DNA from: Parabacteroides bouchesdurhonensis
Lineage (GTDB): Bacteria; Bacteroidota; Bacteroidia; Bacteroidales; Tannerellaceae
NCBI RefSeq assembly: GCF_900186615.1
Contig: NZ_LT896588.1
Coordinates: 2,402,729-2,466,728, forward strand
Length of the DNA stretch: 64,000 nucleotides
Direction: 5' to 3'
The position numbers and the translations under genes are program-made. Shown here piece after piece: positions 25,464 through 34,755 of the stretch (its first letter is position 1; every line of letters begins with the position of its first letter). The notes beneath the pieces were generated by a model, which worked only from the letters and a program-made list of their open reading frames with translations, was not told the origin of the DNA and did not search any database.

Positions 25464-26518
25464 TGTTTGTTGTTCATTTGATTTGCTCATTTACGACAGG
25501 AGGTGCGGAGACAATGTTGGTTGATATTGCCAATCAACAAGTAGCTGAAGGAAATCGTGTCGCATTGATTATAATAAATGATTTGATAGATGAGCGTTTG
25601 TTGCAATCTTTAGATAAAAAGATACAGGTTGTGCGTATTGGCAGAAATCCCGGTAGCAGAAATCCTTTCTTTCTTATCTATTTGAATAGTATACTTTTCG
25701 GATTACATGCCGATATTTTGCATTGCCATGACCATGTAATAGGCGGTATGTTATTACCTCTTTTCAAGAAAAAGTTATGTCTGACAGTCCATACGGTAGG
25801 CGTGGATGGTAAGTATTTTTCTTGTTTTAATAAGATTATAGCAATTTCTGATTCTGTAAAACAAGATATAATAAACCGCACTTCTTTTCATCCGGAATTA
25901 ATATGGAATGGCATACATACAGATCGTATAAAAAGGAAAGAATGTTTTACCGCATCTTCTCCTTTTCGTTTGGTAATGGTAAGTCGTCTGGATCATTTAG
26001 TGAAAGGACAACATATTTTACTGGAAGCTCTTGAATTATTGGTATATGAGTATAACAGATATGTATCGCTGGATTTTATAGGTGAAGGCGAGTCCGAAAA
26101 CTATTTAAGATCCTTAGTTGAAAAATATCGGTTACAAGGCAATGTGAATTTTCTGGGGTTGAAAGATAGAAATTATATTTATGCGCATTTACATGAATAT
26201 GATTTGTTTGTTCAGCCGTCTATTTACGAAGGTTTTGGTTTAACTGTGGTAGAAGCAATGATTGCGAGAATTCCCGTTTTGGTTTCCGGTGATGGTCCAA
26301 CGGAAGTCGTTGAACGAGGAAAATATGGATATTGTTTCGAGAAAGAAAATGCCAAAGATTGTGCTAAAAAGATGGATTGTATTATAAAGGATTATTCAAA
26401 TTTGGGTAATCTTACAGATATGGCTTCTGCATATGCGGAAAATCAGTATTCAATACAAGCAACGGTTTATTCTTATTTGCGTTTGTATGAATCAATGATG
26501 GGCGGTAAAGCAAAGTGA
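25463..26518 (+). CDS. GT4-type glycosyltransferase
   Basis: This is a 351-residue retaining glycosyltransferase of GT-B fold. An N-terminal acceptor half begins with FTTGGAETMLVDIANQ, the glycine-rich loop typical of GT4. The C-terminal nucleotide-sugar half has VSRLDHLVKGQHILLEAL and the E-x7-E motif EGFGLTVVEA (E256 and E264). It would add one sugar to the lipid-linked repeat unit on the cytoplasmic side. Donor and linkage are not predictable. It is translationally coupled to the genes on both sides. Confidence 0.9.
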   Translation: MFVVHLICSFTTGGAETMLVDIANQQVAEGNRVALIIINDLIDERLLQSLDKKIQVVRIGRNPGSRNPFFLIYLNSILFGLHADILHCHDHVIGGMLLPLFKKKLCLTVHTVGVDGKYFSCFNKIIAISDSVKQDIINRTSFHPELIWNGIHTDRIKRKECFTASSPFRLVMVSRLDHLVKGQHILLEALELLVYEYNRYVSLDFIGEGESENYLRSLVEKYRLQGNVNFLGLKDRNYIYAHLHEYDLFVQPSIYEGFGLTVVEAMIARIPVLVSGDGPTEVVERGKYGYCFEKENAKDCAKKMDCIIKDYSNLGNLTDMASAYAENQYSIQATVYSYLRLYESMMGGKAK

Positions 26519-27651
26519 AACAGATAATGAAACAAAATAAGAAAATAGGTTTAATATCATATCATTCAGGCCATAATTATGGTACTATGTTGCAAGCTTA
26601 TGCTCTCCAATTTTGTATTGAAAAGATGGGGCATGATGCTGTTGAATATATAAATTATGTAGATGGGAAGCCTTTTAAAGAGGCCTCTTTTCGAGTTAAA
26701 TTGAAGAAAATTAAAGATAAGCTTAACTCCGGCATAATACCGTTATTATATAATTGTCTTTATAAGAAAGATTTTTTGACAACAAGAGACCGGTTTAACC
26801 GCTTTTATTCTGCTTACATAAAAACGTCTTCTGTTCTATATTCTTCGTTGGCTGAGTTGAAAGAGAATCCTCCTGTTTATGATATTTACATTGTAGGGAG
26901 TGACCAGACATGGAATCCTACGTTTCTGAAAGATAACGGAGCCTATTTCCTGACGTTTGCAGCAGAGGATGCTAATAAAAATTCGTATGCTTCGAGTTTG
27001 GGAGTTGCTTTGTTGAGCGATGAAGTAAAAAAAACATATGCTGATTATTTGCGATCTTTTAATCATATTTCTTGTCGGGAAAGCTATGGTTGTGAAATGC
27101 TTTCGGACGTTCTTAAGAGAGAAGTTGAGCATGTGCTGGATCCGACTTTATTATTAACTCCGGACGACTGGAGCAAGATAGAGTCTTCAAAAATTATAGC
27201 CGAGCCTTATGTGTTATGTTATTGTTTGGGATATAAGAAAAGTGTTCGTGACTTTGCGAAGAAATTGGGGAAAGCTCATAATATGAAAGTATATTATATT
27301 GTTTCTAATTATTTGGATATACAAGAAAAGAATCATCTGTTTGGAATAGGTCCCGACGATTTTATTTCATTAATAAGATATGCTTCGTATGTCTGTACTG
27401 ATTCTTTTCATGGAACAATATTTTCAATTAATTATGGCCGTAATTTTTATAGTTTTTGTAAACGTGACGGAAATATAGAAAAAGGGGATAATAGTCGGAT
27501 TCCGACTTTATTAAGGGAGTTTTCGTTGGAAAACAGATTGAAGTCGGACGTATTTGAAGAAGAATCAGATATAGATTATGAAACAGTAAGCGCTCACTTG
27601 AATGATGAAAGACAACGATCTATAGATTTTTTAAATAAGATTTTAAAATGA
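26515..27651 (+). CDS. polysaccharide pyruvyl transferase family protein
   Basis: This 378-residue protein is of the WcaK/CsaB family, which transfers pyruvate ketals or, in some members, other groups onto glycans. Family features include an N-terminal YHSGHNYGTMLQAYAL, central YIVGSDQTWNP, and the C-terminal CTDSFHGTIFSINYGRNF, in which the D-S-F-H-G block is the most conserved. I use the GTG at 26515 because it makes the GTGA overlap seen at the other junctions of the operon; the ATG at 26527 is possible. It is paired with the ferredoxin-like gene downstream, a pairing common in Bacteroides capsule loci. Confidence 0.88.
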   Translation: MKQIMKQNKKIGLISYHSGHNYGTMLQAYALQFCIEKMGHDAVEYINYVDGKPFKEASFRVKLKKIKDKLNSGIIPLLYNCLYKKDFLTTRDRFNRFYSAYIKTSSVLYSSLAELKENPPVYDIYIVGSDQTWNPTFLKDNGAYFLTFAAEDANKNSYASSLGVALLSDEVKKTYADYLRSFNHISCRESYGCEMLSDVLKREVEHVLDPTLLLTPDDWSKIESSKIIAEPYVLCYCLGYKKSVRDFAKKLGKAHNMKVYYIVSNYLDIQEKNHLFGIGPDDFISLIRYASYVCTDSFHGTIFSINYGRNFYSFCKRDGNIEKGDNSRIPTLLREFSLENRLKSDVFEEESDIDYETVSAHLNDERQRSIDFLNKILK

Positions 27652-28853
27652 AGAATCTTCCGGATCATACAAATTGTGTGGGATGCGGTATTTGTTTGGA
27701 GGTTTGTCCAACTAACTGCTTGTCATTCTATGAGGATGCAGAAGGATTTCGGCAAATAAATGCCGATAAAGATCTATGTATCGGATGCAATAAATGTGAA
27801 CGATCCTGTCCTGTTCTGTGTGATGAGAAATTCAATAATTATAACAGACAAGATATTAATGTATATGCTTGCCAGCATATAGATAAGGACATATTAAATA
27901 GAAGTTCTTCCGGAGGCTTTTTTTCCGCTTTGTGTGAGACTTTGTTTAATTTATATCCGGGAAAGGTTACTATATATGGTGCTTCTCTGCAAAAAGATTT
28001 ATCGGTGAAGCATATAGGTGTTTCTTCTATAGAAGAATTAGCATTAATAAGAGGCTCGAAATATTTGCAGAGTGATATTACACCTATACTTGCTTCATTG
28101 AAAGAAAAGCTAAGGAAAGAAGAATTTGTTTTGTTTTCGGGTACACCTTGTCAAATAGCGGCTTTATATTCTTTCTTGAAAGATACATATCCTACACTAT
28201 ATACGTGTGAAGTGATTTGCCATGGGATTCCGTCTTCTCTTCATTTCCGGAAGCAGAATGAATATTTGGAGAAGAAGGAAAAAGCGAAGGTTTCGGATGT
28301 TAATTTCAGATCGAAGTCTATTTGTTGGACGATTCCCACAACTCAGTATCGCTTTATAGATGGGAAAGTCCGTTATTATAGAGCTTTAGAAAATAACTTT
28401 ATGAGTTCTTTTTACGGCGGAACGAATTTACGCTTATCTTGCTATGGATGCAAATACGCAAGAATTCCTCGCATGGCTGATATTACAATGGGAGATTTCT
28501 GGAAGATCGGGAAGTCTGCTTGTTTTTCTTTTATGGATAAGGAAAAGGGCATTTCTTTGGTTTTATGTAATAATGACAAGGGAAAGTTCCTGTTTGAATC
28601 GGCAAAATATTTGTTGAAGTTTGAACCCCGTAAAATAGAAGAAGCTATTCGAGGCAATGTACATTTGATTCAACCTGTAAAAAATAAGAACATTCAGCGA
28701 GAACGCCTGTTGTCTGATATAAAATTATCGGCGATGGATAAAATAGTAAGAAAATATGATAAACTTTCGTTTCGTAAACGTTTGAGTATTATTATGGGAC
28801 GTCGTGGAATGAAAACGTATTATTATTTAAAGAATATTAGACATATCAGATGA
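27648..28853 (+). CDS. ferredoxin-type protein with F420-hydrogenase beta-subunit domain
   Basis: This is a 401-residue protein with two N-terminal [4Fe-4S] motifs (CVGCGICLEVCP and CIGCNKCERSCP, residues about 10-56). A coenzyme F420 hydrogenase/dehydrogenase beta-subunit N- and C-terminal pair follows: RSSSGGFFSALCE, LFSGTPCQIAALYSFL, and GCKYARIPRMADITMGDFW. Proteins of this kind recur next to pyruvyl transferases in polysaccharide loci. They are thought to supply electrons for a sugar or pyruvate modification, but F420 itself is not known from Bacteroidales, so a flavin or another cofactor is likely. ATGA overlaps join it to both neighbours. Confidence 0.85.
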   Translation: MKNLPDHTNCVGCGICLEVCPTNCLSFYEDAEGFRQINADKDLCIGCNKCERSCPVLCDEKFNNYNRQDINVYACQHIDKDILNRSSSGGFFSALCETLFNLYPGKVTIYGASLQKDLSVKHIGVSSIEELALIRGSKYLQSDITPILASLKEKLRKEEFVLFSGTPCQIAALYSFLKDTYPTLYTCEVICHGIPSSLHFRKQNEYLEKKEKAKVSDVNFRSKSICWTIPTTQYRFIDGKVRYYRALENNFMSSFYGGTNLRLSCYGCKYARIPRMADITMGDFWKIGKSACFSFMDKEKGISLVLCNNDKGKFLFESAKYLLKFEPRKIEEAIRGNVHLIQPVKNKNIQRERLLSDIKLSAMDKIVRKYDKLSFRKRLSIIMGRRGMKTYYYLKNIRHIR

Positions 28854-30388
28854 GTGATAAAAAACTTTTGATAAGGAATTCTTTAAGTGGAGTTTTACAA
28901 TTGTTTATAACAGCTGTATTGACATTCCTCTGTGTTCCGGTTTTAATATCAAAACTGGGATTGGAGGTATATGGGGTTTTTGCTGTTTTATCTGTTGTCT
29001 CTAATTTGAGTACATTAGCCGATTTGGGAATGGATAGAGCTTTGATTGTATACTTATCGAATCAAGGGAAATCTAAAGAGTCTAATTTTGATATTTTTGT
29101 AGCTTTAAGTATTAAACTGTCATTACTCTGTGTATTGATTGCCATTTTATTAGGTATAGAGAAGATCGTCTTATTAAATGTCTTGAATATTCCAATTCAC
29201 TATTACGACGAAGCTGTTATTTTCTTTCGTTGCATATTGTTCTCTAATGCATTTATGATATTGGGAATGTCTTTTGCTTCCATATTAGACTCTTTACAAA
29301 AAGTATATGTAAATAGTCTTACGCGGTTAATCTATAGTATAATATATTGGTTTGGTTTGTTGTTTGTCGTCATAAAAGGCTATGGTCTAACCGGAATTGG
29401 TGTAGTCTCTGTCATAGCCTCTCTGTTATGGTTTGTAATGACAGTGGGTATTGCCTTTAAATTATGGGGAACATTTCATCTTGGCGGCATAAAAAAGCAT
29501 TGGAAACGTATATTTTATAAACAAATCGTTTATAGTTCAAAGATATTTTCGGCTAGTGTGTTGAATTGGTTTTTTGAGCCTCTTTCTAAAATACTGCTTT
29601 CTAAATTTATCGGATTAAATGCAGTTGCTTTGTTTGATGTGGCGTTACGAATACGTGGACAAATTGCCAGTTTGTTTAGTAAGGCAATTTATCCTTTAGG
29701 TCCATACATTGCTAATTCAAAAGATTCGAAGCATTTATATGAAGTGGTTGCAGATATGACTAAAAAAATACATTTAGTAGTTATACCTTTTTCTTTGATC
29801 TTTGTATTTATATCGAAAATATTGATATATCTGTGGATGGGAGGTGAAAATCTGGGAGATTTATCTTTGTTTGTGGCGGTTTTATGTGGTGGCTTTTTGT
29901 TATTGGTTCCTCCTACATATCCTATATATCAATATTTGTATACAAAATCTTTGGCCGGAAAAACAGTATGGATACAATGCACAAATGTAGTGGTTAATGT
30001 ATTGGTGTTTTTCTGTTTATATAATTCGTGTGGTTTATATACAATACTTTTTTCGAATAGTATTGCTTATTTCTGCTCTTATTTGTTGTCTGATTTTTAT
30101 TTAAGAAAATATATTTTATCAGAACTACAAAGCGAGTATTCTTTTTATTTTAAAATGTTCTTGTTATTTATAGCCTTGCTGATTGTTGGAGGTTGTATTA
30201 GAATATTACTCCCATTCTCTATTATGGATCTGATATTATATCCGATAGTATTGTTGGCTGTATATGTTGTTTTTGTACGTTTATTCAAATTGATCGTACT
30301 GAAAGATATAATTCGCTATTTTGGTACTTTTCCTTTGCTGGAAAAGATTTTGTTGTTTATTTTGGGAATGAGGAAAGAAAGTTTATGA
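28850..30388 (+). CDS. Wzx-type oligosaccharide flippase
   Basis: This 512-residue MOP-superfamily membrane protein has about 12-14 predicted transmembrane helices, beginning RNSLSGVLQLFITAVLTFLC and including the early-loop signature STLADLGMDRALIVYLS seen in polysaccharide flippases. It would move the undecaprenyl-linked repeat unit across the inner membrane. It is overlapped by 4 bp on each side. Confidence 0.9.
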   Translation: MSDKKLLIRNSLSGVLQLFITAVLTFLCVPVLISKLGLEVYGVFAVLSVVSNLSTLADLGMDRALIVYLSNQGKSKESNFDIFVALSIKLSLLCVLIAILLGIEKIVLLNVLNIPIHYYDEAVIFFRCILFSNAFMILGMSFASILDSLQKVYVNSLTRLIYSIIYWFGLLFVVIKGYGLTGIGVVSVIASLLWFVMTVGIAFKLWGTFHLGGIKKHWKRIFYKQIVYSSKIFSASVLNWFFEPLSKILLSKFIGLNAVALFDVALRIRGQIASLFSKAIYPLGPYIANSKDSKHLYEVVADMTKKIHLVVIPFSLIFVFISKILIYLWMGGENLGDLSLFVAVLCGGFLLLVPPTYPIYQYLYTKSLAGKTVWIQCTNVVVNVLVFFCLYNSCGLYTILFSNSIAYFCSYLLSDFYLRKYILSELQSEYSFYFKMFLLFIALLIVGGCIRILLPFSIMDLILYPIVLLAVYVVFVRLFKLIVLKDIIRYFGTFPLLEKILLFILGMRKESL

Positions 30389-31464
30389 ACAAAAAAAATG
30401 TTTTGATTATAACGCCGTCTTTGAATCCTAAGGATAATATTAGCGGAATATCTTCAGTTACACGTTTATTGTTGGAACACAATAAAGGGATTAATTATGT
30501 GCCTTTTCTGCAAGGGAAAAAAGATGCGGAGCATAGAGGCCTCAAATGGTTGCTGAAACAGATAATGACGCCGTTTCATTTGTTAAAGTGTTTATCAAAG
30601 AATTCGATTGATATTGCTCATTTTAATATTGGTTTTGAACCGTTTTCATTGATACGTGATATTATTATTTATTATTTGTTGATTGTTAAATCTTATCCTG
30701 TTATATTACATATTCATGGAGGGCGTTTTGTAAAAACGAAACCTACAAATAAACTGTTAAGATATATCATTTATTATTTCCTTAAATATGCTGATGAGAT
30801 TTTGGTATTAAGCGAGTTGGAGAAGTCTTTCCTTTGTAATTTATACAATGTTCAGCAAAACAATGTCTATGTTTTGCCGAATGCGGTTCAACCTTCAAAT
30901 ATTTCTTTTTCCGATAAGCCAATCGACGCGAGATTTTCAATTTTATATTTGGGACGAATAGATAAAAATAAGGGCTTGTCTGAAATATTGGTATCTTTGT
31001 CTGAATTAAAGGCTTTAGGAGAAGACTTTGAGTTCAATTTGTGTGGAGTTGGTAATGACAGGGATTGGTTTGTTGAAGAATGCCGGAAACGAATAGGGGA
31101 CAGACTGATAGATAATGGATTAGTTTATGGAGATGAAAAATTGAAAATCTTAAAATGTTCTCATGTATTTTTATTGCCTTCTTATTTTGAAGGTTTACCG
31201 ATGGCTATGCTGGAAAGTATGAATAATTTCGTTGTGCCGGTGGTAACGTCAGTTGGCTCTATTCCTGAAGTTATAAAGTCAGGAGAGAATGGATTTCTTG
31301 TTTCTTCAACAGCTGATATTACCGATGTATTGTTAAAATTGATAAAAGACAGAGCTTTATTAGGTAAGCTATCGGTTGCTGCAAAAGAAACAATTAACCG
31401 GTCTTATTCATTGAATTCATATTTAGAGAAACTGAATGATCTTTATATGACATTGAAAAAATAA
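30385..31464 (+). CDS. GT4-type glycosyltransferase
   Basis: This is a 359-residue GT-B enzyme. The N-terminal half has ISGISSVTRLLLEH and the middle ILHIHGGRF; the C-terminal donor domain has YLGRIDKNKGLSEIL and the E-x7-E motif EGLPMAMLES (E269 and E277), then GSIPEVIKSGENGFLV. These are standard GT4 features. Donor specificity is unknown. Confidence 0.9.
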   Translation: MNKKNVLIITPSLNPKDNISGISSVTRLLLEHNKGINYVPFLQGKKDAEHRGLKWLLKQIMTPFHLLKCLSKNSIDIAHFNIGFEPFSLIRDIIIYYLLIVKSYPVILHIHGGRFVKTKPTNKLLRYIIYYFLKYADEILVLSELEKSFLCNLYNVQQNNVYVLPNAVQPSNISFSDKPIDARFSILYLGRIDKNKGLSEILVSLSELKALGEDFEFNLCGVGNDRDWFVEECRKRIGDRLIDNGLVYGDEKLKILKCSHVFLLPSYFEGLPMAMLESMNNFVVPVVTSVGSIPEVIKSGENGFLVSSTADITDVLLKLIKDRALLGKLSVAAKETINRSYSLNSYLEKLNDLYMTLKK

Positions 31465-31475
31465 TGATAAGCTAG

Positions 31476-32516
31476 ATGAAAGAGCATGTCTATTTAAATA
31501 TGATATCCAGAAGTCCGCACACCAGTGCAATAATAACAGGTCTGGTATTGTTGGAAAAAAAAGGATTGATTGATCTATCTGTAAATTTATGCTATGACCG
31601 GCTATCTTCATATCCTCATCCTCATATGGTAGAGATAAAGATATCTGATAAAATAATCGCATTTGATTTGCTGGATGGCTATAATTGGGATTTAAATAAA
31701 GTGGAGGCTTATCTGAATAATGTGGATTTTTACTTTAAACGTAGTTTTTCTAAAGAAAAAAATCTGATGATTTCTGAGAAAAACCGGTATAAATTAAATC
31801 CTTTGGGATTTAATTACCATGTAACATGTCCGGGAAATCCGATAGATATCTCTGATCATTGTTCATTAAAAGATTATTTAAAACGTTTATTAGGAGTAAG
31901 ACCATCTACTTATTTTGTGCCTTCTGTATTTGAGGCTTCTCCTAAATATAAAAAAGATAATTTGAAAATTCTTTTTTTTACGAGACTGTGGGAAATCAAT
32001 GAAAGCCAAACAGTTGAATTTAATGGAGAAATAGAGTATATTAATAATATGCGTATTCAAATAATCAGAGAATTAAGGAAATTATATCCTCATAATTTTA
32101 TTGGAGGAATACAACTTTCTGATTTGGCAAAACAGTGTTGTAATGATTTAATTATGTCTCGTCGGTATACTATTCGGAATAATTATTTGAAATTGATGAA
32201 ATTGTCTGATATTTGTATTGGTTCTATGGGGCTTCATGAATCTATTGGGTGGAAGACCGGTGAATATGTTGCTGCAAGTAGGGCTATTGTAAATGAAAAA
32301 TTTCATTATGATGTTGTTGGCCCATTTGAAGAAGGGAGAAACTATTTGTCCTTTGGTACGGTGAAAGAATGTGTTGGACATGTTACTTATTTGATGGAAC
32401 ATCCGGAAGTTGTATATGCAATGCAACAGGAAAATGAGAAATATTACAATGAATATCTCAAACCTGATAAGCTTGTGCTTAATGCAATAAATAAGGCTTT
32501 CGGCAGAAGTGAATAA
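31476..32516 (+). CDS. probable glycosyltransferase, divergent
   Basis: This 346-residue protein lies in the polysaccharide operon. No standard catalytic motif is obvious. The C-terminal third (KLSDICIGSMGLHESIGWKTGEYVAASRAIVNE) resembles the donor-site region of GT-B enzymes, where a Gly/Glu-rich segment followed by a recentred alpha helix binds the nucleotide sugar. The N-terminal SRSPHTSAIITGLVLLEKKG is compatible with an acceptor domain. Position between two GT genes and the polymerase supports a sugar-transfer role, but this is inference from context. Confidence 0.6.
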   Translation: MKEHVYLNMISRSPHTSAIITGLVLLEKKGLIDLSVNLCYDRLSSYPHPHMVEIKISDKIIAFDLLDGYNWDLNKVEAYLNNVDFYFKRSFSKEKNLMISEKNRYKLNPLGFNYHVTCPGNPIDISDHCSLKDYLKRLLGVRPSTYFVPSVFEASPKYKKDNLKILFFTRLWEINESQTVEFNGEIEYINNMRIQIIRELRKLYPHNFIGGIQLSDLAKQCCNDLIMSRRYTIRNNYLKLMKLSDICIGSMGLHESIGWKTGEYVAASRAIVNEKFHYDVVGPFEEGRNYLSFGTVKECVGHVTYLMEHPEVVYAMQQENEKYYNEYLKPDKLVLNAINKAFGRSE

Positions 32517-32539
32517 TTTATGAAAATTAAAGAAGACAT

Positions 32540-33769
32540 ATGATTCAAGATTTTGTAAATAAACATTTTTATAGCTTCTTTATCGCATCTCTTATCTTTT
32601 GCGTTTTATTATATAACGTAATTGGTTTTAAAAGTGCGGATGAACTTTTAGGCTTGCTACTTCTTGTTTTTTATATATTCTTTGTTAGCCGATGCAAAAC
32701 CTGGCCGTTTAATAAAGCGTTCTTTATTACGATTGGGTGCTTTGCTTTTTATACAGCATACTCTTTTTATATAAAAAGTAATACGCCTGCGGGAATTTTG
32801 ACGGATTTAATTATTCAAATGAAACCTTATTTGGCTTTTTTTGCTGTATACCAAATGATGCCCCGGTTTTCTGAAAATCAGAAGAAGTTATTAAAAATAT
32901 TTTGTCTGATTGTTTGGATATTGTTAGTCCCTATAGGAATATATAGTTTGGCTAATCCTCTTATTTTTAAGGCTCTAATGGAGCATCCAACGAATTACGC
33001 GGCATCTGCGGTTTGTTTATCTTTGGTTTATTTATTTTGCAGTAAATATACAACAAGAGATAAATTTATATTTGTATTAATGCTTTCTATCGGTTTATTT
33101 TCGGGGCGTTCCAAATTTTATGGTTTTTTTGTGTTAGCTACATGTTTCGTTTTTTATTTTAATGATGTAAGCCGGATAGGGTTAAATTTTAAAACAATTA
33201 TAATTTCAATTCTGATTTTGCTTGGGATATGTTGGGTTGCAAAAGAAAAACTGGAGCTTTATTTTATTCAGACTTTGACGGGTGAAGAGAAAGATTTGTT
33301 AGCACGTTTTGTTTTATATTCTACTTCAATTAATATATTTACAGACTATTTTCCATTTGGTTCGGGGTTGGCTAGTTTTGCGACTCATGCTTCCGGACTT
33401 TATTATTCTGATATTTACACAAAGTATGGACTTGATGGAGTGTGGGGGTTGACCCGTGGCGGCTGGTATTTTGTTGCCGATACATACTATCCTTCTCTTG
33501 CACAATTTGGAATTGTAGGAGTTTGTCTGTTTATTTTATTTTGGATTTATCTTTTTCAGAAATCTTTTGTTTTTTTGAATAAGACAAATATAATACAGTA
33601 TTTCGTGATATTTGTATTATCTGCAGGTTTCTTATTTATAGAAAATGTTGCTGATGCTTCGTTTACCAGTAATAGAGGTTTCTTTATTATGATGTTTTTA
33701 GGAGTGTTGTTGAGTACTCAAAAAGCCAAGTATCAGGAATTAGTAGCAGAACAGAATGAAAAAGAATAG
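32540..33769 (+). CDS. Wzy-like O-antigen/capsule polymerase
   Basis: This 409-residue polytopic membrane protein has about 11 hydrophobic segments and a large periplasmic loop near residues 230-310. Before that loop is SIGLFSGRSKFYGFFVLA, and within it FTDYFPFGSGLASFATHAS, resembling the Wzy_C motif region. Polymerases of this type join flipped repeat units in the periplasm and are poorly conserved in sequence. Topology and operon position carry most of the assignment. Confidence 0.8.
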   Translation: MIQDFVNKHFYSFFIASLIFCVLLYNVIGFKSADELLGLLLLVFYIFFVSRCKTWPFNKAFFITIGCFAFYTAYSFYIKSNTPAGILTDLIIQMKPYLAFFAVYQMMPRFSENQKKLLKIFCLIVWILLVPIGIYSLANPLIFKALMEHPTNYAASAVCLSLVYLFCSKYTTRDKFIFVLMLSIGLFSGRSKFYGFFVLATCFVFYFNDVSRIGLNFKTIIISILILLGICWVAKEKLELYFIQTLTGEEKDLLARFVLYSTSINIFTDYFPFGSGLASFATHASGLYYSDIYTKYGLDGVWGLTRGGWYFVADTYYPSLAQFGIVGVCLFILFWIYLFQKSFVFLNKTNIIQYFVIFVLSAGFLFIENVADASFTSNRGFFIMMFLGVLLSTQKAKYQELVAEQNEKE

Positions 33770-33783
33770 GAAGAGATTGACTT

Positions 33784-34515
33784 ATGAAGAAGTATTTTAA
33801 TGTTTTTCTGGAGTTTGATAAGGAGAAAGTACACCAAATCATTAAAAATGCGATTAAAGAGAATAAGAACGGTTATGTTTGCGCAATAGAAAGTAATAAT
33901 CTTGCTGTTGCTAATAAGGATAAAGCCTTTAATGAGGTTGTGAATAAATCGTTAGTAAATGTGTGTGACGGCTCTAATATTGCGTGGTTATTGGGCAAAA
34001 TACATAAGAAGAATTTTAGTTCATATACAGGTAGTGATCTTTTTTGCCATTTTATAGAATTGAGACAATATAAGCAGTATTTTATAGGAAATACAGATGA
34101 TATATTAGATAAATTACGATATGAGCTTTCTTTGATAGATGTTACTATCGTAGATATGCCTTTTAAAAGTTTGCCGTTTAGAAAGGTTGAAGATTTTAAT
34201 TATAAAGAGATTGCTGAAGATATAAACCAATATGCTCCTGATATAATATGGGTATCGTTGGGTGCACCAAAGCAAGAGTTTTTTATGGCAAACTTATCTC
34301 CTTATATAACAAAAGGGGTGATGTTTGGAGTTGGAGCTGCGTTTAATTTTATGGCGAAGACCGGTTCTGTAAGGCGTGCTCCTAAGTGGATGAGAGATTT
34401 GAGATTGGAATGGTTATACAGAGCCTTTGAAGAACCTCGGAAAAATGTACCTCGTTACTGGAATTTTATCAAGCTATTACCAAAATTGGTTTATAATGAA
34501 TGTGTAAGTAGGTGA
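33784..34515 (+). CDS. WecG/TagA/CpsF family glycosyltransferase
   Basis: This is a 243-residue GT26 enzyme. Key features are VCDGSNIAWLLG, the SYTGSDLFCHF loop, IIWVSLGAPKQEFFM with the family's G-x-P-K-Q-E motif, and GAAFNFMAKTGSVRRAPKWM followed by the basic LEWLYRAFEEPRK membrane-association tail. Members act early, transferring ManNAc or related sugars to an undecaprenyl-PP-GlcNAc acceptor. Such an acceptor would have to be started by an enzyme encoded elsewhere, since none is in this locus. It is the last gene of the operon; no terminator is evident after it. Confidence 0.92.
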   Translation: MKKYFNVFLEFDKEKVHQIIKNAIKENKNGYVCAIESNNLAVANKDKAFNEVVNKSLVNVCDGSNIAWLLGKIHKKNFSSYTGSDLFCHFIELRQYKQYFIGNTDDILDKLRYELSLIDVTIVDMPFKSLPFRKVEDFNYKEIAEDINQYAPDIIWVSLGAPKQEFFMANLSPYITKGVMFGVGAAFNFMAKTGSVRRAPKWMRDLRLEWLYRAFEEPRKNVPRYWNFIKLLPKLVYNECVSR

Positions 34516-34532
34516 TATATCTTTTTGTAGGT

Positions 34533-34697
34533 TCAATTAATCTCTTTCTTCTTTACTTCTTCTTTCAGACTACATCCATTACATCCGCAGCAAGGATTGT
34601 TCGGATTTCTTTTAGTTGTAAAGGATTTATAGCATTTTAAGCTGACGTATACGATAATTGCTATTCCTATTATAATAATTGCTATTTCTTGCCACAT
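34533..34697 (-). CDS. FeoB-associated Cys-rich membrane protein
   Basis: This 54-residue gene was found by reading the gap between the polysaccharide operon and feoB. It starts MWQEIAIIIIGIAIIVYVSL, a single transmembrane helix. A basic KCYKSFTTKRNPNN stretch and a Cys cluster CCGCNGC follow, with a KEEVKKKEIN tail. This is the pattern of the FeoB-associated Cys-rich membrane protein family. A strong ribosome-binding site GGAGGTAA lies 6 bp before the ATG. It lies about 58 bp downstream of feoB on the same strand and probably helps Fe(II) uptake or metal sensing. Confidence 0.88.
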   Translation of the reverse strand: MWQEIAIIIIGIAIIVYVSLKCYKSFTTKRNPNNPCCGCNGCSLKEEVKKKEIN

Positions 34698-34755
34698 AAT
34701 TTATTACCTCCTTTTTACAATAAAAGAGAATATTCATAAGTTTCTTTCATGAATA

